Assembly: GCA_018262975.1 (NCBI GenBank)
Contig: JADFDG010000014.1
Coordinates: forward strand, 50,691-114,690
From: Gammaproteobacteria bacterium
GTDB taxonomy: Bacteria > Pseudomonadota > Gammaproteobacteria > Pseudomonadales > JADFDG01
DNA: 64,000 nucleotides
Reading direction: 5' to 3'
The notes beneath the pieces are model-generated. The model was not told the DNA's origin. It saw only the letters and a list, made by a program, of their open reading frames with translations, and made no database searches. Positions 45,269-55,787 of this stretch are shown one piece after another; the stretch's first letter is position 1; the number at the start of each line of letters is the position of its first letter. The translations under genes were made by a program, and so were the position numbers.

Positions 45269-46678
45269 TCAGTCCGCTTCCTCGCTGCCGCTGTCCAGTC
45301 CCAGTTTCTGCAACCGGTAGCGCAGCGAGCGGAAGGTCATGCCCAGTCGCTTGGCCGCGGCGGTGCGGTTCCAGCGCGTTTCGTTCAGTGCCCGCAGGAT
45401 CATCTCCTTCTCGATGCGCTGCAGGTAGTCCTCCAGTGCTTCGCCGGGCAACTGTTGCGGGCGCTCGCCCTCCGGCGGCAATACCGGCGGCAGGTTGCCG
45501 TCCGTGGACGACGCCTCGTCGAGCCGCAGGTGGGCGCTGTCGATGACGCTGTCGTCGGCAAGGGTCACTGCGCGCTCGAGGATGTTCTCCAGTTCGCGCA
45601 CGTTGCCGGGGAAACGGTACTGCCGCAGCGCCTGCCGCGCCGCGGCGGTCAGGCGGGGTGTTTCCACGTGCCACTCGCGCGCCAGTTGCAGCAGGAAACG
45701 CTCCGCGAGCAGCAGGATGTCGTCGCCGCGGTCACGCAGCGGCGGCACGTCGAGCTGGATGACATTGATGCGGTAGAACAGGTCCTGGCGGAAACGGCCC
45801 GCCTCGACCTCCTTCTGCAGGTCCTTGTGGGTGGCGCTGAGGATGCGCACGTCCACCTTCACTTCCTTCTCGGAGCCGATCGCGCGCACCGATTTCTCCT
45901 GGATGGCGCGCAACAACTTGACCTGCATGCTGATCGGTAGGTCGGCGATCTCGTCGAGGAAAAGCGTGCCGCCGCTGGCAGCCTGGAACAAGCCTTCGCG
46001 GTCGCTGCTGGCGCCGGTGAAGCTGCCCTTGCGGTGGCCGAAGAACTCGCTTTCCATGAGTTCGGAGGGGATCGCGCCGCAGTTGACCGGTATGAACGCG
46101 CCGTCGGCGCGCGGGCCGATGCGGTGGATGAGGCGCGCGACCATTTCCTTGCCCGATCCCGATTCGCCGCTGATGTACACCGGCGCCTGGCTGCGGGCGA
46201 CCTTGCGCACTTGTGCGCGCAGCTTCTGCATCGGTGCGCTTTCGCCGATGAGCTCGTCCTGCGCATCGTCCGCGCGCTCCTCGCGCCCGGCCGGCTTGCC
46301 GTTGCCCTGGCCACGCAGGCGCAGTGCGTGCTGCACCAGGTCGCGCAGTCGCTGCAGGTCGACCGGCTTGGACACGAAGTCGAAGGCGCCCTCCTTGAGG
46401 GCGGTAATGGCGGTTTCCATGCTGCCGAAGGCCGTGATCACCGCGATCGGCGTACCGGGGCATTGCCGCTGCACGTGCCGGACGAGTTCCAGCCCGTTGC
46501 CGTCGCCCAGTTGCATGTCGGTGAAGCACAGGTCGAAGTCGCGGGTGTCGATGTGCCGGCGGGCTTCCGCCAGCGAGGCGGCCGCGGTGACGTCGATGCC
46601 CATCCGCGACAGCGTGAGGGAAACCAGTTCCCGGATGTCGGGTTCGTCATCGACAACGAGGGCGAGGCTCCTGGCCAT
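45269..46678 (-). CDS. pilR: sigma-54 response regulator PilR
   Basis: 469 residues. Receiver domain with acidic pocket Asp10/Asp11 and phospho-acceptor Asp54 (F-T-D-M-Q), AAA+ domain with G-E-S-G-S-G-K-E and the sigma-54 contact loop G-S-F-T-G-A, and a Fis-type C-terminal HTH ([11 protein letters not shown]). It activates sigma-54-dependent pilin transcription when phosphorylated by PilS. The ATG at 46678 is 8 bp after the pilS stop and lacks a strong ribosome site, so coupling to pilS is likely. Confidence 0.93.
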   Translation of the reverse strand: MARSLALVVDDEPDIRELVSLTLSRMGIDVTAAASLAEARRHIDTRDFDLCFTDMQLGDGNGLELVRHVQRQCPGTPIAVITAFGSMETAITALKEGAFDFVSKPVDLQRLRDLVQHALRLRGQGNGKPAGREERADDAQDELIGESAPMQKLRAQVRKVARSQAPVYISGESGSGKEMVARLIHRIGPRADGAFIPVNCGAIPSELMESEFFGHRKGSFTGASSDREGLFQAASGGTLFLDEIADLPISMQVKLLRAIQEKSVRAIGSEKEVKVDVRILSATHKDLQKEVEAGRFRQDLFYRINVIQLDVPPLRDRGDDILLLAERFLLQLAREWHVETPRLTAAARQALRQYRFPGNVRELENILERAVTLADDSVIDSAHLRLDEASSTDGNLPPVLPPEGERPQQLPGEALEDYLQRIEKEMILRALNETRWNRTAAAKRLGMTFRSLRYRLQKLGLDSGSEEAD

Positions 46679-46686
46679 GTGCGGTA

Positions 46687-48303
46687 TCAACTGGCTATCC
46701 GCCCGGGATGGGCGAAAGTGATCTGGAAGTGGCTGCGCGTTCCGTCACGCGCTGGCACATGCACGAGGCGCGCGCGGTTAGCCTCGCACAGTTCCCTGGC
46801 GATGTATAGGCCAAGGCCGGTGCCGCGCGCTTCGGTGGTGAAGAACGGTTCGAACAGGCTGGCCTGCTTGTCTTCCGGAACGCCGGGGCCGTTGTCGAAG
46901 ATGCGCAGTTGCGGCAGGTCGTTCGTGGCGACGCTCACCTCGAGCGTGACGAGGCCGGTGCCCGTCGCTGCCCGACCGTAGCGCAGCCCGTTGTCGCAGA
47001 GGTTCTGCAGGATCTGGTGCAGGTGGTTGGGGTCGAAGCGCGCGCGCGCATGGCCAGCGAGCGCCAGGATTTCCAGTTCATCGCCATGCGCATGGGTCGC
47101 CAGGTAGTCGGTGCGGAACTGGCGCAGCCATGACACCAGTTCCAGCAGGTCGCTGCGCGGGACCTGGCGGCGCGACAACTGCAATACGTTCTCGACGATG
47201 CGGTCCAGGCGCAGTGCCTGTTGCTGGACGATCTCCGCCAGCCGGCGATCCTCCGTCGCGAGCGCGGGTGACTCGTCGAGCAGTTGTGCCGCATGGCTGA
47301 TCGCCGACAGCGGATTGCGGATTTCGTGCGCGATGCTGGCGGTCAACCGTCCCAGCGACGCCAGCTTCATTTGCTGCAGGTGATGGGAGAAGGTGGTCAT
47401 GTCCTCGAGGAAGACCAACGTGGCGCGTCGCTCGGCCAGGCGGATGGCCGTCATGCTGGCGCTGATCTCCGGGCCCTCCGGGTAGTTGCGGAAAGCCGGG
47501 AAGCGCTGTTCGCTGTCGAGCAGCCAGGTGCGCACGCGCAGCGGCAGTTCCTCGCTCAGGCTTGCCAGTGCGGCAGGGCATTGCCACGGTGTCGGCGACA
47601 GCATTTGCTGCGCGGCGCTGTTGGCCAGTCTGGCCACGCCATCCGCATCCACCACCAGGATGCCGGTGCGCATGCGCTGGATGATGTGTGCGTTGAGGTG
47701 CTCGAGTTCGGAGATTTCCTTCGAGCGCGAGCGCGCCAGGGCCTCGCTGGCCACCAGCCGCCGGGTCAGCTGGTTGGCGGCAACGGCGATGCCGAAGAAA
47801 GCCACGCCAAGCAGGCCCGATTGGGTGCTGCCGGTGGTCAGCGGCAGACCGCTCGACAGGGCGAAGTACAACTGCTCGTAGAGGATGGCCAGGGTGGCCG
47901 CCGCGGCCACCAGCAACGCCATGCGCCCGGGCAGCAGGATGGCGCCGGCGGCCACGGTCACCACCAGCAGCGGGGCCACCGTACTCGATACGCCGCCGCT
48001 GGCATGGGCGAGTACTGTCAGCGACAGGATGTCGATGGCGATCAGTATGGCGCCCTGTACCTGCTCGCTCCTGGAAACCAGTCGTACCATCAGCGTCGAC
48101 AGCACGGCGGCTACCAGGTACGCGACGCTGGCCGCCAGGTACATGTCCGGGCGGTAACTGCCCAGTCGTTCGGCGCGATCGAGATTGACGATGAACAACA
48201 ACAACAGTGCCGCGGCCAGGAAGACCCGGTAGTAACCGTAGATTGTCAGCGGGCCGAAGCGCGGCGGGCTGCCGGCGTTGGCGTTGGGGTCGGTGACCGT
48301 CAT
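46687..48303 (-). CDS. pilS: sensor histidine kinase PilS
   Basis: 538 residues. Six hydrophobic helices in the first 185 residues (typical of PilS), a PAS-like domain (about 215-300), H-box S-I-A-H-E-I-R-N-P-L with His326, N-box C-D-N-G-L-R-Y-G, G1 D-N-G-P-G-V-P and G2 G-T-G-L-G-L-Y. It senses pilin levels or surface cues in the membrane and phosphorylates PilR. Its ATG at 48303 is 4 bp after the stop of the PP0621-type gene. Confidence 0.93.
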   Translation of the reverse strand: MTVTDPNANAGSPPRFGPLTIYGYYRVFLAAALLLLFIVNLDRAERLGSYRPDMYLAASVAYLVAAVLSTLMVRLVSRSEQVQGAILIAIDILSLTVLAHASGGVSSTVAPLLVVTVAAGAILLPGRMALLVAAAATLAILYEQLYFALSSGLPLTTGSTQSGLLGVAFFGIAVAANQLTRRLVASEALARSRSKEISELEHLNAHIIQRMRTGILVVDADGVARLANSAAQQMLSPTPWQCPAALASLSEELPLRVRTWLLDSEQRFPAFRNYPEGPEISASMTAIRLAERRATLVFLEDMTTFSHHLQQMKLASLGRLTASIAHEIRNPLSAISHAAQLLDESPALATEDRRLAEIVQQQALRLDRIVENVLQLSRRQVPRSDLLELVSWLRQFRTDYLATHAHGDELEILALAGHARARFDPNHLHQILQNLCDNGLRYGRAATGTGLVTLEVSVATNDLPQLRIFDNGPGVPEDKQASLFEPFFTTEARGTGLGLYIARELCEANRARLVHVPARDGTRSHFQITFAHPGRIAS

Positions 48304-48307
48304 CGGC

Positions 48308-48553
48308 TCACTGCTGGCCGTGCTTGCGCAGGTATTCCGCCAGGTGGTCCGGCGAACAGAAGAACTGCGACTGGTAGCGCACGCCGCTGCCTTCCGGTGC
48401 GTGCACGCCGCACTCGGCGCATCGCAGCATGGCCGGTTGCCTCTGCCCGGCCGGCGACTGTCCGGGCGTGGCCGGCGGTCCGCCGGCCTGCAGGCGCCGG
48501 TACAGGTACCAGCCGACGGCGGCGATGGCGAGGATGAGCAACAGGCGACCCAT
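48308..48553 (-). CDS. PP0621-family small membrane protein
   Basis: 81 residues. One N-terminal transmembrane helix (about 3-17), a Pro/Gly/Gln-rich linker, and a zinc-ribbon-like C-terminus (L-R-C-A-E-C-G-V, then F-F-C-S-P-D-H) with three Cys and a His. The family is widespread next to pilS in gammaproteobacteria but has no assigned function. Co-directional with pilS at 4 bp, so it is the first gene of the pilSR operon here. Confidence 0.85.
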   Translation of the reverse strand: MGRLLLILAIAAVGWYLYRRLQAGGPPATPGQSPAGQRQPAMLRCAECGVHAPEGSGVRYQSQFFCSPDHLAEYLRKHGQQ

Positions 48554-48668
48554 GGCATGACTCCGCGAAAAGGGTGTCCCAGTCTAGCGCAAGCGCCGCG
48601 CCGGTTCCGGCCCCGGCCCATTTCGACGAGAATCGGCATCCACGCCCATTACCGGATGCCCCCGCACC

Positions 48669-50300
48669 ATGTCCCTGCGTATCGTGCTTGCCCAGGTCAA
48701 CCTGCTGGTGGGCGACATCGACGGCAACTGTGATCGCGTGATCGCCGCCGCCGAGTCGGCCCGCCAGGCCCATGCTGCCCAGCTGGTCCTGTTCCCGGAA
48801 CTGACGCTCACCGGCTACCCGCCGGAAGACCTGTTGCTGCGCCCCAGCCTGATGCCGCGCATCGAGGCCGCACTGGCCCGGCTGGCCGATTACACGCGAC
48901 GCGAGGACACGCCGGCGCTGGTGTTCGGGGCGCCACGCCCCCTGAGTCACGGCCTGGTGAATGCCGCCCTCGTGGTGATCGACGGCGTGGTCCGCGGTGA
49001 ATATGCCAAGCAACAGTTACCCAACTACCGTGTGTTCGACGAGCGCCGCTACTTCGAGCCGGGCAGCGTGCCGCTGGTCGTCGACATCGCCGGCGTGCGC
49101 GTGGCGGTCGCCATCTGCGAGGACGTCTGGTTCACCGGGCCGGTGGCGCAGGCGAGCGACGCCGGGGCCGACCTGGTGCTCGCCCTCAATGCCAGCCCGT
49201 TCCATGCCGGCAAGCAGGATGAGCGCGAAGCGGTGGTGCGCGAGCGCGTGCGCGAAAGCGGCCTGCCGGTGGCGTACGTCAACCTGGTCGGCGGCCAGGA
49301 CGAGCTGGTGTTCGATGGCGGTTCGTTCGTGATGGATCGTGCCGGCACCGTGGTGGCGCGCGCGCCGCACTGTGTCGAGGCGCTGCTGGCGGTCGAATAC
49401 GCGGCCGGTGACTTCCGCGCCGCCACGTGCGCGCCGGTACCCGGCCACGACCAGTCCATCTACGACGCCCTCGTGCTGGGCGTGCGCGATTACGTCGACA
49501 AGAACGGTTTCCGGGGTGCGCTGCTGGGCCTTTCCGGCGGCATCGATTCGGCGCTTACCCTGGCCATTGCGGTGGATGCCATCGGCAAGGACCGCGTGCA
49601 GGCGGTGATGATGCCGTTCCGCTATACCGCGCAGATGAGCATCGACGATGCGCGCGAGGAAGCGGAGATCCTCGGCGTGAAGTTCGACATCATCCCCATC
49701 GAGCCGATGTTCGACGCGTTCATGCAAGGGCTCGCGCCGTCCTTCGCCGGTACCGCGCGCGACACCACCGAGGAAAACCTGCAGGCGCGCTGCCGTGGCG
49801 TGCTGCTCATGGCGCTGTCCAACAAGCAGCGTTATATCGTGCTCACCACCGGCAACAAGAGCGAGATGGCGGTGGGCTATGCCACCTTGTACGGCGACAT
49901 GGCCGGCGGCTTCGACGTGCTGAAGGACGTGCTCAAGACCCAGGTGTTCCGCCTGAGCGAGTACCGCAACGCGCTCACCCCGGAGGCGCCGCCGATTCCC
50001 CGCCGCGTCATCGAGCGCCCGCCGTCGGCGGAACTGGCGCCGGACCAGAAGGACAGCGACTCGCTGCCCGAGTACCCGGTGCTCGACGAGATCCTGCGCC
50101 TGTACGTCGAAGAGGACGAGAGCGCCGAGCAGGTGATTGCCCGTGGCTTCGACAAGGACACGGTCTACCGCGTGGTGCGCATGGTGGACCGCAACGAGTA
50201 CAAGCGCCGCCAGGCGGCCACCGGGCCGCGTGTGTCGAAGCGTGGCTTCGGCAAGGACCGCCGCTACCCGATCACCAACGGCTGGAAACCCGGCATCTGA
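48669..50300 (+). CDS. nadE: glutamine-dependent NAD+ synthase
   Basis: 543 residues. The N-terminal nitrilase-type glutaminase has the triad Glu44 (F-P-E-L), Lys114 (A-K-Q-Q-L-P) and Cys150 (I-C-E-D-V-W). The C-terminal synthase carries the PP-loop S-G-G-I-D-S (289-294). It amidates deamido-NAD with glutamine as nitrogen donor. Its location between the pilSR unit and bamD is not the Pseudomonas order. A REP element lies 9 bp after the stop. Confidence 0.95.
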   Translation: MSLRIVLAQVNLLVGDIDGNCDRVIAAAESARQAHAAQLVLFPELTLTGYPPEDLLLRPSLMPRIEAALARLADYTRREDTPALVFGAPRPLSHGLVNAALVVIDGVVRGEYAKQQLPNYRVFDERRYFEPGSVPLVVDIAGVRVAVAICEDVWFTGPVAQASDAGADLVLALNASPFHAGKQDEREAVVRERVRESGLPVAYVNLVGGQDELVFDGGSFVMDRAGTVVARAPHCVEALLAVEYAAGDFRAATCAPVPGHDQSIYDALVLGVRDYVDKNGFRGALLGLSGGIDSALTLAIAVDAIGKDRVQAVMMPFRYTAQMSIDDAREEAEILGVKFDIIPIEPMFDAFMQGLAPSFAGTARDTTEENLQARCRGVLLMALSNKQRYIVLTTGNKSEMAVGYATLYGDMAGGFDVLKDVLKTQVFRLSEYRNALTPEAPPIPRRVIERPPSAELAPDQKDSDSLPEYPVLDEILRLYVEEDESAEQVIARGFDKDTVYRVVRMVDRNEYKRRQAATGPRVSKRGFGKDRRYPITNGWKPGI

Positions 50301-50309
50301 CCGGGTCAT

Positions 50310-50333
50310 GTGGCGAGGGGGCCATGCCCCCGA
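50310..50333 (+). repeat. REP-like palindrome (copy 2)
   Basis: Head GTGGCGA then core GGGGGCCATGCCCCC and GA. It is identical over its 24 bases to copy 3 (60650-60673). It sits 9 bp after the nadE stop, in the same orientation. Confidence 0.8.
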
Positions 50334-50354
50334 TCCCCATCCGGCGTCGCGGAC

Positions 50355-51206
50355 TCAGTCCACCAGCCCGAACGTCACGATGTGCAGCCAGGACGGCCCC
50401 TCGGCGTTGCGGCCTTCCGGCACGTTCAGGCTGCCGTCGGCTTCCAGCCGCGGGTGGTCCGGGAAATTCGCCTTCAGCACCGCCGTGAAGCGGTCCGCCA
50501 TCTGCGTTTCGCCCAGTCGGCGGCTGCATTCGGCGGCAATCACCAGCGCATCGCCCTGCACCGGCGTGGTCGGGAAGTTCTCGATCACGTAGCTGGCGCG
50601 GCCGAACGCGCTGACGCAGGCGCCGCGGCGCATGTAGTACCAGCCATTCTGGATTTCCTGCTCGGCCATCAGGTTGCGCAGGTGCAGCATGCGCGTGCGG
50701 GCATCGGGCGCGAACGCGCTCTGCGGATGGCGGGCAATCAGCGAACCGAAATCACCGTAGGCGTCGCGCAGGCTGCCGAGGTCACGCAGTGCCGGGTTGG
50801 TCGGCGAGCGCCGTTCCAGTACGCCGCTTTCCATCCAGTAGTTGGCCAGCCCCTTGATGTACAGCGCGTAGTCGGCGTGCGGGTGCGAGGGATTCTGACG
50901 CAGGAAACGCGCTGCCGTCGCCTCGGCGCCCGGGTAGTCCAGCGCGCGCATCTGCGCGTACATCAGGTCGAATTGCGACTGCTCGGAGTAGCGGCCGAAC
51001 GGGAAGCGCGTCTCCAGTTCCTGCAGGCGGGTCTGGGCGGTCAGGAAGTTGCCGCGATCGAGGTTCTTGCGGGCATCCGCGTAGATTTCCCCTTCGGTCT
51101 GCTCCTTTTCCGGCGTCGAGGCGCAACCGGTGACCAGCAGGGTGGCGGCAACCGCCAGCACGACGGCGCGGAACAGGGAATGCAGGGTGCGGACGCTCGG
51201 GGGCAT
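50355..51206 (-). CDS. bamD: outer membrane protein assembly factor BamD
   Basis: 283 residues from the ATG at 51206. The lipobox L-V-T-G-C places the mature Cys at 28. TPR-like helices follow with the conserved Y-x-x-A-R-K-N-L and L-E-T-R-F-P-F-G-R-Y segments typical of BamD/ComL. It is an essential outer-membrane lipoprotein in the Bam complex. An ATG at 51236 would extend the signal peptide into the rluD promoter region, so I prefer the inner start. It is divergent from rluD. Confidence 0.93.
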   Translation of the reverse strand: MPPSVRTLHSLFRAVVLAVAATLLVTGCASTPEKEQTEGEIYADARKNLDRGNFLTAQTRLQELETRFPFGRYSEQSQFDLMYAQMRALDYPGAEATAARFLRQNPSHPHADYALYIKGLANYWMESGVLERRSPTNPALRDLGSLRDAYGDFGSLIARHPQSAFAPDARTRMLHLRNLMAEQEIQNGWYYMRRGACVSAFGRASYVIENFPTTPVQGDALVIAAECSRRLGETQMADRFTAVLKANFPDHPRLEADGSLNVPEGRNAEGPSWLHIVTFGLVD

Positions 51207-51261
51207 GGCGGCGGGGCTACAATGCGGGGCTGACATTTAACCACAGGGCACCCCGCGGCGC

Positions 51262-52230
51262 ATGGCACCGAGCGACACCCGTATCGAACTGGACGCGACC
51301 GTACCGGACGCACTGGCCGGCAAGCGCCTTGACCAGGCGGCCGCCGAATTGTTCCCCGAGCACTCGCGCTCGCGCCTGCAGCAGTGGATCGAGGCCGGCG
51401 AGCTGACGGTCGACGGCCGGCCCGGCACCACGAAGGCCCGCGTCGTGGGGGGCGAGCGGCTGGTGCTGCGCGCCGTGGCCACCGTCGCCGGCGACTGGTC
51501 CGCCGAGGACCTGCCGCTGGAGATCGTCTACGAGGACGAGGACATCCTGGTCATCGACAAGCCGGTCGACCTGGTGGTCCATCCCGCCGCCGGCCACGAG
51601 GGCGGCACGCTGGTCAATGCGCTGCTGCACCATGACCCGGCACTGGCCACGCTGCCGCGCTGTGGCATCGTCCATCGCATCGACAAGGACACCACCGGCC
51701 TGCTGGTGGTGGCGCGCACGCTGGAGGCGCATACCTCGCTGGTGCGCCAGTTGCAGGAAAAATCAGTGTGGCGCGAGTACGAGGCCATCGCCAATGGCGT
51801 GGTGGCCCGTGACGGCAAGGTCGATGCGCCCATCGGTCGCCACCCCAGCGACCGCAAGAAAATGGCCGTGGTGGCCGGCGGCAAGCCGGCGGTCACCCAT
51901 TACACGGTGCTCACGCGCTTCCGGGCGCACACGCACCTGCGCCTGAAACTCGAGACCGGTCGTACCCACCAGATCCGCGTGCACATGGCGCATATCAAGC
52001 ATCCGCTGGTGGGCGACCCGGTATACGGTGGCCGCGTGCTGGTGCCCACCTACTGCGGCGAAGCGCTGGCCGCCGGCCTGCGCGGCTTTTCCCGCCAGGC
52101 GCTGCACGCCACCCGCCTGGGCCTGGTGCATCCGCGCAGCGGTGAATTCATGGGCTGGCACTCGCCACTGCCCGACGACATGGTGGTGTTGCTCGACCTG
52201 CTGGCCGAGGACCTGAGGGTCAACGGATGA
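51262..52230 (+). CDS. rluD: 23S rRNA pseudouridine synthase RluD
   Basis: 322 residues. N-terminal S4 domain (G-K-R-L-D-Q-A-A-A-E-L), then the RluA-family catalytic H-R-I-D-K-D-T-T-G (Asp141) and G-R-T-H-Q-I-R-V-H. It modifies helix 69 of 23S rRNA. A -10-like TACAAT (51218-51223) lies 38 bp upstream. It overlaps pgeF by ATGA and forms an operon with it, the usual gammaproteobacterial pair. Confidence 0.95.
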   Translation: MAPSDTRIELDATVPDALAGKRLDQAAAELFPEHSRSRLQQWIEAGELTVDGRPGTTKARVVGGERLVLRAVATVAGDWSAEDLPLEIVYEDEDILVIDKPVDLVVHPAAGHEGGTLVNALLHHDPALATLPRCGIVHRIDKDTTGLLVVARTLEAHTSLVRQLQEKSVWREYEAIANGVVARDGKVDAPIGRHPSDRKKMAVVAGGKPAVTHYTVLTRFRAHTHLRLKLETGRTHQIRVHMAHIKHPLVGDPVYGGRVLVPTYCGEALAAGLRGFSRQALHATRLGLVHPRSGEFMGWHSPLPDDMVVLLDLLAEDLRVNG

Positions 52231-52991
52231 GCCGCGGTGCGCGCGACTGCCTCGTGCCGGACTGGCCGGCACCGCCGGGCGTACGCGCCATCGTCACCAC
52301 CCGCGACGGTGATGGCAGCGTGCCGCCGTACCACGGTTTCAACCTGGCGCTGCACGTCGGTGACGATGCCGCGGCCGTGCGTGCCAACCGCCAGCGCCTG
52401 CAGCAGGAACTCGGCCTGCCGGCCCAGCCGGCCTGGCTCGAACAGGTGCACGGCATCGCCGTGGTGGATGCCGCCAGTGTCGATCCTGTGCAAGCACCGC
52501 CGCGCGCCGACGCATCCTTCACCCGCGCGCGCGGGGTCGCCTGCGTGGTGATGACCGCCGATTGCCTGCCGGTGATTCTCGCCGCGCGCGACGGCAGCGT
52601 GGTGGGCGTGGCGCATGCCGGCTGGAAGGGGTTGTGTCACGGCGTCATCGAGGCGCTGGCGACGGCGATGGCCGTGCCTGGCCATGAGCTGGTGGCCTGG
52701 CTGGGTCCGTGCATCGGCCCGGCGGCCTATGAGACCGGTGGCGAGGTGCGCGCGGCGTTCATGGCGCGCGACCCGGGTGCCGCCGCTGCCTTTGCCCCGG
52801 TCACCCGTGCCGACGGCACGCCCGGCTATCTCTGCGACCTGTACGCTCTGGCACGCCAGCGCCTGGCGGCCCTCGGGGTCACTGCGGTCAGCGGTGGCGA
52901 GCACTGTACCGTGCGCGAAAACGATCGCTTCTACTCCTTCCGCAAGACCCCCGTCACCGGCCGCTTTGCCACCCTCGTCTGGCGTACCTGA
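52227..52991 (+). CDS. pgeF: peptidoglycan editing factor PgeF (YfiH)
   Basis: 254 residues. Cu-oxidase_4 / YfiH family motifs: E-Q-V-H-G (about 72-76), T-A-D-C-L-P-V (110-116) and H-A-G-W-K-G (129-134), where His, Cys and His bind the metal. The E. coli homologue removes mis-incorporated L-Ser from peptidoglycan precursors. It begins inside the rluD stop codon. Confidence 0.93.
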   Translation: MSRGARDCLVPDWPAPPGVRAIVTTRDGDGSVPPYHGFNLALHVGDDAAAVRANRQRLQQELGLPAQPAWLEQVHGIAVVDAASVDPVQAPPRADASFTRARGVACVVMTADCLPVILAARDGSVVGVAHAGWKGLCHGVIEALATAMAVPGHELVAWLGPCIGPAAYETGGEVRAAFMARDPGAAAAFAPVTRADGTPGYLCDLYALARQRLAALGVTAVSGGEHCTVRENDRFYSFRKTPVTGRFATLVWRT

Positions 52992-53011
52992 CCGGCGTCA
53001 ACGCCGCCGCC

Positions 53012-53039
53012 CTTGAAACGCGCGCAAATTGCCTCATCT
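53012..53039 (+). promoter_or_regulatory. sigma-32 (RpoH) type heat-shock promoter of clpB
   Basis: -35 CTTGAAA (53012-53018), 13-bp spacer, -10 CCTCATCT (53032-53039), one mismatch from CCCCATNT. It fits RpoH consensus and lies 40 bp before the clpB start. A hairpin CGGGGC/GCCCCG (53041-53057) opens the transcript. Confidence 0.8.
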
Positions 53040-53078
53040 CCGGGGCATGACGCCCCGTCACCCCAAGAGGCACCCACG

Positions 53079-55679
53079 ATGCGCCTTGACCGCATGACCT
53101 CCCGCCTGCAGCAGGCGCTGCAGGAAGCCCAGTCGCTGGCCGTCGGCCGCGACCACACCCAGATCGAACCGGCCCACCTGCTGGCCGCGCTCATCGACCA
53201 GCAGGGCGGCTCGCTCAAGCCGCTGATTGCCCAGGCCGGCGCCGACCCGGCGCGCGTGCGCCGCGAACTGGAAACGCAACTGCAGAAACTGCCGGTGGTG
53301 AAGACGCCCACCGGCGAGGTATCGGTGTCGCAGGAGCTCGGCCGCGTGCTGAATCTTGCCGACCGCCTCGCGCAGATCCGCAACGACCAGTTCGTCTCCA
53401 GCGAGCTCATCCTGCTCGCCGTGCTCGACGACCGCGGCGACGCCGGCAAGGCGCTGAAGCAGGCGGGCGTGGAACGCCAGAAGATCGATGACGCCATCAA
53501 GGCCATGCGTGGAGGTGAAAGCGTGCAGGACCCGAATGCCGAGGAAACCCGTGGCGCCCTGACCAAGTACTGCGTCGACCTCACCGCGCGCGCTGCCAGC
53601 GGCAAGCTCGACCCGGTCATCGGCCGCGACGACGAGATCCGCCGCACCGTGCAGGTGCTGCAGCGCCGTACCAAGAACAACCCGGTGCTCATCGGCGAGC
53701 CCGGTGTCGGCAAGACCGCCATCGTCGAGGGCCTCGCCCAGCGCATCGTCAACGGCGAGGTGCCCGAGGGCCTCAAGCGCAAGAAAGTGCTGGCCCTCGA
53801 CATGGGCGCCCTCATCGCCGGCGCCAAGTTCCGCGGCGAGTTCGAGGAGCGCCTCAAGGCCGTGCTCAACGAACTGTCGAAGCAGGAAGGCAATGTCATC
53901 CTGTTCATCGACGAGATCCATACCATGGTCGGCGCCGGCAAGGGCGAGGGCGCCATGGACGCCGGCAACATGCTCAAGCCGGCGCTGGCGCGCGGCGAAC
54001 TGCATTGCGTGGGCGCCACCACCCTGGACGAATACCGCCAGTTCATCGAGAAGGACGCCGCCCTCGAGCGCCGCTTCCAGAAGGTGCTGGTGGACGAACC
54101 CTCGGTGGAGGACACCGTCGCCATCCTGCGCGGCCTCAAGGAGCGCTACGAGGTGCACCACGGCGTCACCATCACCGATTCGGCGATCATTGCCGCCGCG
54201 CGCCTGTCGCACCGCTACATCAGCGACCGCAAGTTGCCGGACAAGGCCATCGACCTGATCGACGAGGCCGCCTCGCGCATCCGCATGGAAATCGACTCCA
54301 AGCCGGAAGAGATGGACCGCCTCGAGCGCCGCCTCATCCAGCTGAAGATGGAGCGCGAGGCGCTCAAGAAGGAGACCGACGAGGCCGCGAAGAAACGACT
54401 GGAGAAGCTCGAAGCGGACATCCACGAGCTCGAGAAGGAGTACTCCGACCTCGAGGAAATCCTCAAGGCCGAGAAAGCCACGCTGGCCGGCGCCAACCAG
54501 ATCAAGGAACAGCTGGAGCAGGCGAAGATCGAGATGGACGCCGCCCGCCGCAAGGGCGACCTCGCGAAGATGTCCGAGCTGCAGTACGGCAAGATCCCTG
54601 AACTGCAGAAGCAGCTCGAGGCCGCCGAGAAGGCCGAGTCGCAGCAGGTCGAGAAGACCCTGCTGCGCAACAAGGTTACCGAGGAGGAGATCGCCGAGGT
54701 CATGTCCAAGGCGACCGGCATCCCGGTCAGCAAGATGCTCGAGGGCGAGCGTGAGAAACTGCTGCGCATGGAGGATTCCCTGCACGGCCGCGTGGTCGGC
54801 CAGGAAGAGGCCATCAAGGCGGTCTCCGACGCCATCCGCCGCTCGCGCGCCGGCCTGTCGGACCCCAATCGCCCCAACGGCTCGTTCCTGTTCCTCGGCC
54901 CCACCGGCGTGGGCAAGACCGAGCTGTGCAAGGCGCTGGCCGGCTTCCTGTTCGACTCCGAACAGGCGCTGGTACGCATCGACATGAGCGAGTTCATGGA
55001 GAAGCACAGCGTGTCGCGCCTGATCGGTGCGCCGCCGGGTTACGTCGGTTACGAGGAGGGCGGTTACCTGACCGAGGCGGTGCGCCGCAAGCCGTACTCC
55101 ATCGTGCTGATGGACGAGGTGGAGAAGGCGCACCCGGACGTCTTCAACATCCTGCTGCAGGTGCTCGATGATGGCCGCCTCACCGACGGCCAGGGCCGCA
55201 CCGTCGACTTCAAGAACACCGTCATCGTCATGACCTCCAACCTGGGTTCCGACCTGATCCAGAACCTGGCGAAGGAGGGCGGCACCTACGAGGAGATGAA
55301 GACCGCGGTGATGGAAGTGGTCGGCCGCCACTTCCGCCCGGAATTCATCAACCGCCTCGACGACGCGGTCGTGTTCCACCCGCTGTCCGGCGCGCAGATC
55401 CGTGGCATCGCCGACATCCAGCTGGCCGGGCTGCGCAAGCGCCTCGCCGAGCGCGATCTTGCGCTGGACGTCAGCGTCGAGGCCATGGACCGTCTCGCCG
55501 AGGCCGGCTTCGACCCGGTGTATGGCGCGCGCCCGCTCAAGCGGGCCATCCAGCGCGAGATCGAGAACCCGTTGGCCCAGGCCATCCTCGGCGGGCGTTT
55601 TGTGCCTGGCGACCGCATCCTGGTCGCCATCGAGGACGGGGCACTGACCTTCGAGAAGCAGGTCGGCTCCGGAACGTGA
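53079..55679 (+). CDS. clpB: chaperone ClpB
   Basis: 866 residues, complete ClpB: N domain, NBD1 with G-E-P-G-V-G-K-T (about 206-213), coiled-coil M domain (about 400-530, Glu/Lys-rich), NBD2 with G-P-T-G-V-G-K-T (about 607-614) and the Clp C-terminal domain. It is a cytosolic hexameric disaggregase that works with DnaK. It has its own heat-shock promoter. The start at 53079 has AGAGG about 8 bp upstream. Confidence 0.98.
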   Translation: MRLDRMTSRLQQALQEAQSLAVGRDHTQIEPAHLLAALIDQQGGSLKPLIAQAGADPARVRRELETQLQKLPVVKTPTGEVSVSQELGRVLNLADRLAQIRNDQFVSSELILLAVLDDRGDAGKALKQAGVERQKIDDAIKAMRGGESVQDPNAEETRGALTKYCVDLTARAASGKLDPVIGRDDEIRRTVQVLQRRTKNNPVLIGEPGVGKTAIVEGLAQRIVNGEVPEGLKRKKVLALDMGALIAGAKFRGEFEERLKAVLNELSKQEGNVILFIDEIHTMVGAGKGEGAMDAGNMLKPALARGELHCVGATTLDEYRQFIEKDAALERRFQKVLVDEPSVEDTVAILRGLKERYEVHHGVTITDSAIIAAARLSHRYISDRKLPDKAIDLIDEAASRIRMEIDSKPEEMDRLERRLIQLKMEREALKKETDEAAKKRLEKLEADIHELEKEYSDLEEILKAEKATLAGANQIKEQLEQAKIEMDAARRKGDLAKMSELQYGKIPELQKQLEAAEKAESQQVEKTLLRNKVTEEEIAEVMSKATGIPVSKMLEGEREKLLRMEDSLHGRVVGQEEAIKAVSDAIRRSRAGLSDPNRPNGSFLFLGPTGVGKTELCKALAGFLFDSEQALVRIDMSEFMEKHSVSRLIGAPPGYVGYEEGGYLTEAVRRKPYSIVLMDEVEKAHPDVFNILLQVLDDGRLTDGQGRTVDFKNTVIVMTSNLGSDLIQNLAKEGGTYEEMKTAVMEVVGRHFRPEFINRLDDAVVFHPLSGAQIRGIADIQLAGLRKRLAERDLALDVSVEAMDRLAEAGFDPVYGARPLKRAIQREIENPLAQAILGGRFVPGDRILVAIEDGALTFEKQVGSGT

Positions 55680-55683
55680 CGGA

Positions 55684-55722
55684 GTTCCCGCGGCGACGAA
55701 TCGTTACAGTTGCCGCGGGAAC
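55684..55722 (+). repeat. inverted repeat after clpB
   Basis: Perfect 11-bp arms GTTCCCGCGGC (55684-55694) and GCCGCGGGAAC (55712-55722) flank a 17-bp loop. It begins 4 bp after the clpB stop and lacks a following T-run. It may be an mRNA-stabilising or weak terminator hairpin, or an operator for the next gene. Confidence 0.7.
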
Positions 55723-55787
55723 ACCCGTGTGATCCTCGCGTCTTACCGTCAGGCAACCACGGGTTGCGATTCCGGGAGTCCCGACTG

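Noticed and set aside
53058..55379. Long open frame opposite clpB
   Set aside because: Antisense shadow. Leucine-rich stretches mirror the acidic/lysine codons of the ClpB coiled coil.
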